Shown here piece after piece: positions 60,423 through 64,000 of a stretch of DNA of 64,000 bases. The notes under the pieces were generated by a model. It worked only from the letters and a program-made list of their open reading frames with translations. It was not told where the DNA came from and made no database searches. Made by a program: the position numbers and the translations under genes. Each line of letters opens with the position of its first letter. The stretch's first letter is position 1. This DNA is from Paenibacillus xylanilyticus (GTDB lineage: Bacteria; Bacillota; Bacilli; Paenibacillales; Paenibacillaceae): positions 744,001 to 808,000 of the forward strand of contig NZ_JABMCB010000202.1 of NCBI RefSeq assembly GCF_013359935.1, given 5' to 3'.

Positions 60423-60516
60423 CGCCACTTCCCTACGCTGGTATAACCCAGATCAGGTGCAAAGGGTCCGGAATCGCATCATTCCATCTCAGCCGCAACG
60501 TGCGGCCCCCCCAGTG
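60423..60516 (-). ncRNA. TPP riboswitch (THI element)
   Basis: The minus strand carries the diagnostic blocks: CACTGGGGGGG (5' P1), CGGCTGAGATG, GACCCTTTGCACCTGATCTG, then GGTTATACCAGCGTAGGGAA and GTGG (3' P1). It controls the thiazole operon tenI-thiO-thiS-thiG-thiF by transcription attenuation. The stretch 60255-60422 between aptamer and terminator shows no gene. The region 60517-60634 upstream holds the leader promoter and the ABC-F gene end. Confidence 0.95.
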
Positions 60517-60634
60517 TTCATATGAAGTTGTAGCCTATGTTACCATAGACACCTTTTTTTGTCACCGTTCATTTTTTCTTTATGTTGTTAATGAACTGTT
60601 TCGTTTGAGAAGCTCTTCCCCATGTGCTCAATTG

Positions 60635-62185
60635 CTAGTTTTTCTCGGACCATGCCTCAACATCCCATGTCTTGGTTACCCAATCCTGATAAAATTCAGG
60701 CTCATGGGAAACGAGCAAAACTGTCCCTTTAAACTCTTGCAAAGCTCGCTTAAGCTCTGCTTTTGCAGTCACATCCAAGTGATTAGTCGGTTCATCAAAC
60801 AAAATCCAGTTGCTTTCCCGCATCAAGAGCTTGCACAATCGGACTTTTGCCTGTTCTCCCCCACTAAGCGCACTCAGCGGACGGGTGATATGCTCATTTT
60901 TCAAACCACAGCGGGCCAGGTGGCCCCTTACTTCGTTCTGCGTCAAATGGGAGAACTCGTTCCACACGTCTTCAATAGGCGTAATATTTCCGGCACGGAC
61001 TTCCTGTTCAAAATAAGCTGTTTCCAGGTAATCCCCCAAGAACGTCTTACCACTAATCGGCGGTATTTTGCCCAATATGGTTTTAAGAAGTGTCGACTTA
61101 CCTACACCATTACATCCAACGATGGCTATTTTCTCGCCTCGTTCTATGGTCATTGTCATTTTAGGCAGCAATGGGTAGGAATAACCAATCTCAAAATCAA
61201 TTCCTTCGAATACCGTTTTGCTGCTCGCACGCGCATCTTTGAAGTTGAATGTTGGTTTCGCTGCTTCATCCGGGCGATCAATTCGCTCAATCTTGCCTAG
61301 CTGCTTCTCACGGCTCTTGGCACGTCCAGAAGTCGAGGCCCGTGCCTTGTTGCGCTGGATGAAATCTTCCTGTTTCTTAATATATTCCTGCTGTTTTTCA
61401 TAAGCATCAATGTGCTGTGCTTTCTGCATATCAGCCATTTCGAGAAATTTGTTATAGTTGGCTGCATAACGCGTCAGTTTGGCGAATTCCAAATGATAAA
61501 TGACGTTTACCACTTCATTCATGAACTCCGTGTCATGCGAGATCAGGATAAACGCATATGGGTAGTCTTTCAAATAACGCGTCAACCATTCAATGTGCTC
61601 GACATCCAGATAGTTAGTTGGCTCATCCAGCAGAAGAGCTGTCGGTTTTTCCAACAACAGTTTGGCGAGCAGTACTTTGGTCCGTTGGCCACCACTTAGT
61701 GCAGCAACGTCACGATCAAGCCCGATCGCGGACAAACCGAGACCATTTGCCATTTCTTCCACTTTTACATCAATCAGATAAAAATCGCCCTGCTCCAGTT
61801 GTTCCTGGATTTCGCCCATTTCTTCCAGCAGTTTTTCCAGCTGGTCCGGGTCTGCATCAGCCATTTGATCTGTAATGGCCATCATTTCCTTTTCCAGCTC
61901 GAGGAGTGGCAGAAAAGCATCCTTCAATACGTCGCGGATGGTTTTGCCTGGAGTCAACTTGGTATGCTGGTCCAAATATCCGTAGCGGACTTTTGGCGTC
62001 CACTCCACTTTCCCGCTGTCTTTCAGCAACTTCCCAGTCAAAATATTCATCAACGTGGATTTTCCGACACCGTTTGCCCCGACTAAGCCTACACGCTCTC
62101 CAGCAAGCAAACGAAAAGATACATTTTTAAATAACGTGCGATCTCCAAAATTGTGACTCACGTTCTCTACTGACAATAAACTCAT
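60635..62185 (-). CDS. ABC-F family ATPase (YfmM-like)
   Basis: 516 residues, two ABC cassettes without membrane domains. First cassette: Walker A GANGVGKST, signature LSGGQRTK, Walker B ALLLDEPTNYLD. Second: GCNGVGKST, LSGGEQAK, WILFDEPTNHLD. The linker (about 235-315) contains a long basic coiled coil (QQEYIKKQEDFIQRNKARAS). The family acts on ribosomes, either as translation factors or as antibiotic-resistance protection proteins; this member resembles the housekeeping YfmM type. Stand-alone gene. Confidence 0.9.
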   Translation of the reverse strand: MSLLSVENVSHNFGDRTLFKNVSFRLLAGERVGLVGANGVGKSTLMNILTGKLLKDSGKVEWTPKVRYGYLDQHTKLTPGKTIRDVLKDAFLPLLELEKEMMAITDQMADADPDQLEKLLEEMGEIQEQLEQGDFYLIDVKVEEMANGLGLSAIGLDRDVAALSGGQRTKVLLAKLLLEKPTALLLDEPTNYLDVEHIEWLTRYLKDYPYAFILISHDTEFMNEVVNVIYHLEFAKLTRYAANYNKFLEMADMQKAQHIDAYEKQQEYIKKQEDFIQRNKARASTSGRAKSREKQLGKIERIDRPDEAAKPTFNFKDARASSKTVFEGIDFEIGYSYPLLPKMTMTIERGEKIAIVGCNGVGKSTLLKTILGKIPPISGKTFLGDYLETAYFEQEVRAGNITPIEDVWNEFSHLTQNEVRGHLARCGLKNEHITRPLSALSGGEQAKVRLCKLLMRESNWILFDEPTNHLDVTAKAELKRALQEFKGTVLLVSHEPEFYQDWVTKTWDVEAWSEKN

Positions 62186-62321
62186 AAGATGAGGTTGCTC
62201 CTATCTATTTGACATTACTTTTTAATCGGTATTGTTGATACCGGTCAAGTTCTGAACTAAAACTCTATTTTAGCACAGGACCTGCCTTTTCTGAAAGTAA
62301 TGAAATAGCGCGGTGTCTTTC

Positions 62322-63317
62322 TCAATAAATGACTTTATTAATGTAACAATTGTGTTCAAAATACCCTTCCGCCGCAGCCTGCTTCGCATCCGTAAAAACT
62401 TCCTCAGCTCGAAGATTGTTCTGACAAGTTGCTGGATAATAATACTTAATACCGGTTGAAGATTCTACACCTCCGATCACGGCTGTTCTTTTCACCAGTC
62501 TACCGCCACCAATGGCATATGTATTAACTTTCTGGTTACCAACAGGCAAGCCCTGGATAAAGGCCATGATACCTGTGTCATTGATGGAATTGTACCAATC
62601 TTCCTGTGATATGAGCGGCAGGGTAAACGTATAGGAAATCCCATTTCTTCTTGCGAACTCATTATGTCGATTGATGACCTCGGCGAGGTTTTCCTGAATA
62701 CTCATAACGATGCGGGATCGCCTGACCTGATCAAACAATTCTGTATCTTGCAGCAATGGAATACCCGTACTTAAAGCAAGTTCGTTCTGAAAACCTTCGA
62801 TCCATTTCCCCTGACTGGCATCATACGCGTACACATACCCATCGAGTGTAAAATTAATGCTGCTGCCATCAGAATCAGCGTAAGTATAGGGTATTTTAGG
62901 ACCCCATACCTGTCGGAAAGAATCATCAGGTTCACCCGTCAACTCCGTCTCCTTTGCCAAAATATAATAACCATCATAATCGAGTACGACGACGGCCGGT
63001 ATGTAATCAAACAATGCTTTTATCGCATTTGGATTATCCTGTATGCCCATATTCAAAGCCATCGTCTGCGTGAATGTCTGCAGCGCCAGTTCTTTATCAG
63101 CCTTCACAAATTTGGTGGAGTCATAGCCTGCCTCACTGTTTTGTTTCTCGTTCTGATGCATTACGGTTCCCGCATCCAGTACTGCCGTTTGGAGCGCCGA
63201 TCTATACCTCTGACTTAAAATCTGGGCTTCTTCCGCATCTTGAGTGTTATGGGAAACGATCCAAAAGAATGGCAGAAAAATTAGAATAAACACAATGGAC
63301 AAATCAGTAATCTTCAT
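62322..63317 (-). CDS. Membrane-anchored protein of unknown function
   Basis: 331 residues. One N-terminal hydrophobic helix (about 4-22, TDLSIVFILIFLPFFWIV) and a large extracytoplasmic part rich in beta strands (DYIPAVVVLDYDGYYILA, NFTLDGYVYAYD). I do not recognise a characterised family. ATG at 63317 has GGAGG 11 bases upstream and overlaps the previous gene by 14 bases, so the genes are co-transcribed. The single-helix plus exported-domain layout is similar to minor subunits in Flp/Tad-like pilus loci, but that is only a guess. Confidence 0.6.
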   Translation of the reverse strand: MKITDLSIVFILIFLPFFWIVSHNTQDAEEAQILSQRYRSALQTAVLDAGTVMHQNEKQNSEAGYDSTKFVKADKELALQTFTQTMALNMGIQDNPNAIKALFDYIPAVVVLDYDGYYILAKETELTGEPDDSFRQVWGPKIPYTYADSDGSSINFTLDGYVYAYDASQGKWIEGFQNELALSTGIPLLQDTELFDQVRRSRIVMSIQENLAEVINRHNEFARRNGISYTFTLPLISQEDWYNSINDTGIMAFIQGLPVGNQKVNTYAIGGGRLVKRTAVIGGVESSTGIKYYYPATCQNNLRAEEVFTDAKQAAAEGYFEHNCYINKVIY

Positions 63318-63855
63318 TAAGAACCATGCCTCCATAAGTGGTGAATACTGCTGATGCAGGGTCTGTGCCGTATAGCCACTCACGAAACAGCATGGCGGGT
63401 GTCCGATTGGTATTCTTAAGTGTGATTGTGAAAAAATCCCCCAGTGTCAGCGTATATCTGCGGAGCAGATCATCACCTGGAAACGTATCTGTGTCAGGAA
63501 ACAATGTTTCAAGAATTTGCGCCGAATAATATCCATCCTGTACCGTCTCGTACGTACCTGTGAACGTGCTTTGATCCATTGGGTCCGTATAGTGAGGGAC
63601 ATATTTTTTGTGCAAATGCTCCATCGTAATTTCATAGACATTGCCTGTTCGCGCCAGCTGTTCTTCAAATTCGGCATACATGCCAGGAGAAATATACCCT
63701 TTGGTTCGGACAGAATCCACAAAACGGGTAACCGTCTGATATACGGTCATTCGTGTCATATCATCCTGTCGATCTGCCGTTTCAGCAGCCGGGTATACAT
63801 AAAGCAGAAGTACTGCCAGCATAACTGCTAGCAGCTTGGATACAGCATTTATCAA
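63304..63855 (-). CDS. Membrane-anchored protein of unknown function
   Basis: 183 residues. N-terminal hydrophobic helix (about 7-22) then an exported domain with RFVDSVRTKGYISPGMYAEF and LARTGNVYEITMEH, a pattern I associate loosely with small proteins of Clostridium/Paenibacillus pilus-like loci. The start is TTG at 63855, overlapping the previous stop (TTGA), with AGGAGG about ten bases upstream. Tight overlaps on both sides show a single operon. Function unknown. Confidence 0.6.
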   Translation of the reverse strand: MINAVSKLLAVMLAVLLLYVYPAAETADRQDDMTRMTVYQTVTRFVDSVRTKGYISPGMYAEFEEQLARTGNVYEITMEHLHKKYVPHYTDPMDQSTFTGTYETVQDGYYSAQILETLFPDTDTFPGDDLLRRYTLTLGDFFTITLKNTNRTPAMLFREWLYGTDPASAVFTTYGGMVLNEDY

Positions 63856-64000
63856 TTGATACTGGCCTCCTTCCAAAACGCAATTTTAAGCAGTTCCCCG
63901 CTCTCACTTCTTATAAACTCTGGCCTGTATGAGGCGGATACGGAAACAGGTATAGTCGCACTCTTGTTGATAAGCGGATCTATCGCATACGTATTCCCGT
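63852..64000 (-). CDS. C-terminal 48 residues of an unidentified protein
   Basis: Partial gene running off the right edge. The frame reads NTYAIDPLINKSATIPVSVS and ends LLKIAFWKEASIN. It is kept because the other two frames on this strand carry stops and its stop overlaps the next start (TTGA). It belongs to the same operon as the two membrane-anchored proteins. Too short to name. Confidence 0.5.
   Translation of the reverse strand, partial: GNTYAIDPLINKSATIPVSVSASYRPEFIRSESGELLKIAFWKEASIN

Noticed and set aside
1..64000. tRNA, rRNA, CRISPR arrays, IS elements and prophage genes
   Set aside because: No cloverleaf, rRNA-like sequence, regularly spaced repeats, transposase or phage structural genes seen; all large genes are housekeeping or common accessory functions.

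Overview
The window looks like chromosomal DNA of a Paenibacillus-type low-to-mid G+C Firmicute. The evidence is a set of Bacillus/Paenibacillus hallmarks: a Bce/Yxd-type peptide-sensing module, a XerS-like single recombinase, glycogen genes with glgC divergent from glgBA, a tenI-thiO-thiS-thiG-thiF operon under a TPP riboswitch, a fur gene behind an exact PerR box, a pdhABCD operon, many TTG/GTG starts with strong GGAGG ribosome-binding sites, and U-tailed terminators. The genus is an inference from protein content. I see no tRNA, rRNA, CRISPR array, insertion sequence or prophage.

Layout. 1-6.7 kb: start of a YafY-type regulator, a complete response regulator/kinase/ABC ATPase/FtsX permease/YxeA module, and a decayed serine hydrolase. 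6.7-14.3 kb: MFS transporter, aldo/keto reductase, SDR, GNAT acetyltransferase, XerS, mobB-moeA and a small HNH protein. 14.4-17.3 kb: an envelope-stress block (DUF4247 lipoprotein, DUF4178, DUF350, PspA) behind a sigma-W-like promoter, plus an LpdD-like small protein. 17.4-23.1 kb: polysaccharide deacetylase, a LysM-3D protein behind a cyclic-di-AMP riboswitch, and an amino-acid ABC transporter (substrate-binding/permease fusion plus ATPase) divergent from an M20 amidohydrolase. 23.3-31.9 kb: intracellular GH13 enzyme, an orphan parallel beta-helix protein, glgA-glgB and glgC. 31.9-37.4 kb: a two-component system co-transcribed with a VCBS-repeat lipoprotein and an orphan ABC ATPase, then an MFS gene. 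37.6-46.1 kb: ArsR-type regulator, HAD hydrolase, topB, fur, lone gltD, folA-thyA. 46.3-51.5 kb: pdhA-pdhB-pdhC-pdhD. 51.6-56.2 kb: esterase, LMW-PTP plus TRIC channel, thiN, NlpC/P60 peptidase, and a response regulator with a degenerate receiver. 56.3-60.5 kb: thiazole operon and its TPP riboswitch. 60.6-64 kb: ABC-F protein and an uncharacterised membrane-anchored gene cluster running off the end.

How the parts work together. Envelope integrity is a recurring theme: peptide-antibiotic sensing, a PspA stress operon, 3D/LysM and NlpC/P60 wall hydrolases, a deacetylase and c-di-AMP sensing. Carbon and energy are covered by glycogen turnover, GH13 and pyruvate dehydrogenase. Cofactors are covered by thiamine thiazole synthesis with TPP formation, molybdopterin, and folate/dTMP. 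The most informative non-coding elements are the TPP riboswitch, whose 3' strand can pair with the terminator arm; the c-di-AMP riboswitch; the PerR box at fur; the sigma-W-like promoter; and a possible two-state hairpin in the thyA leader.
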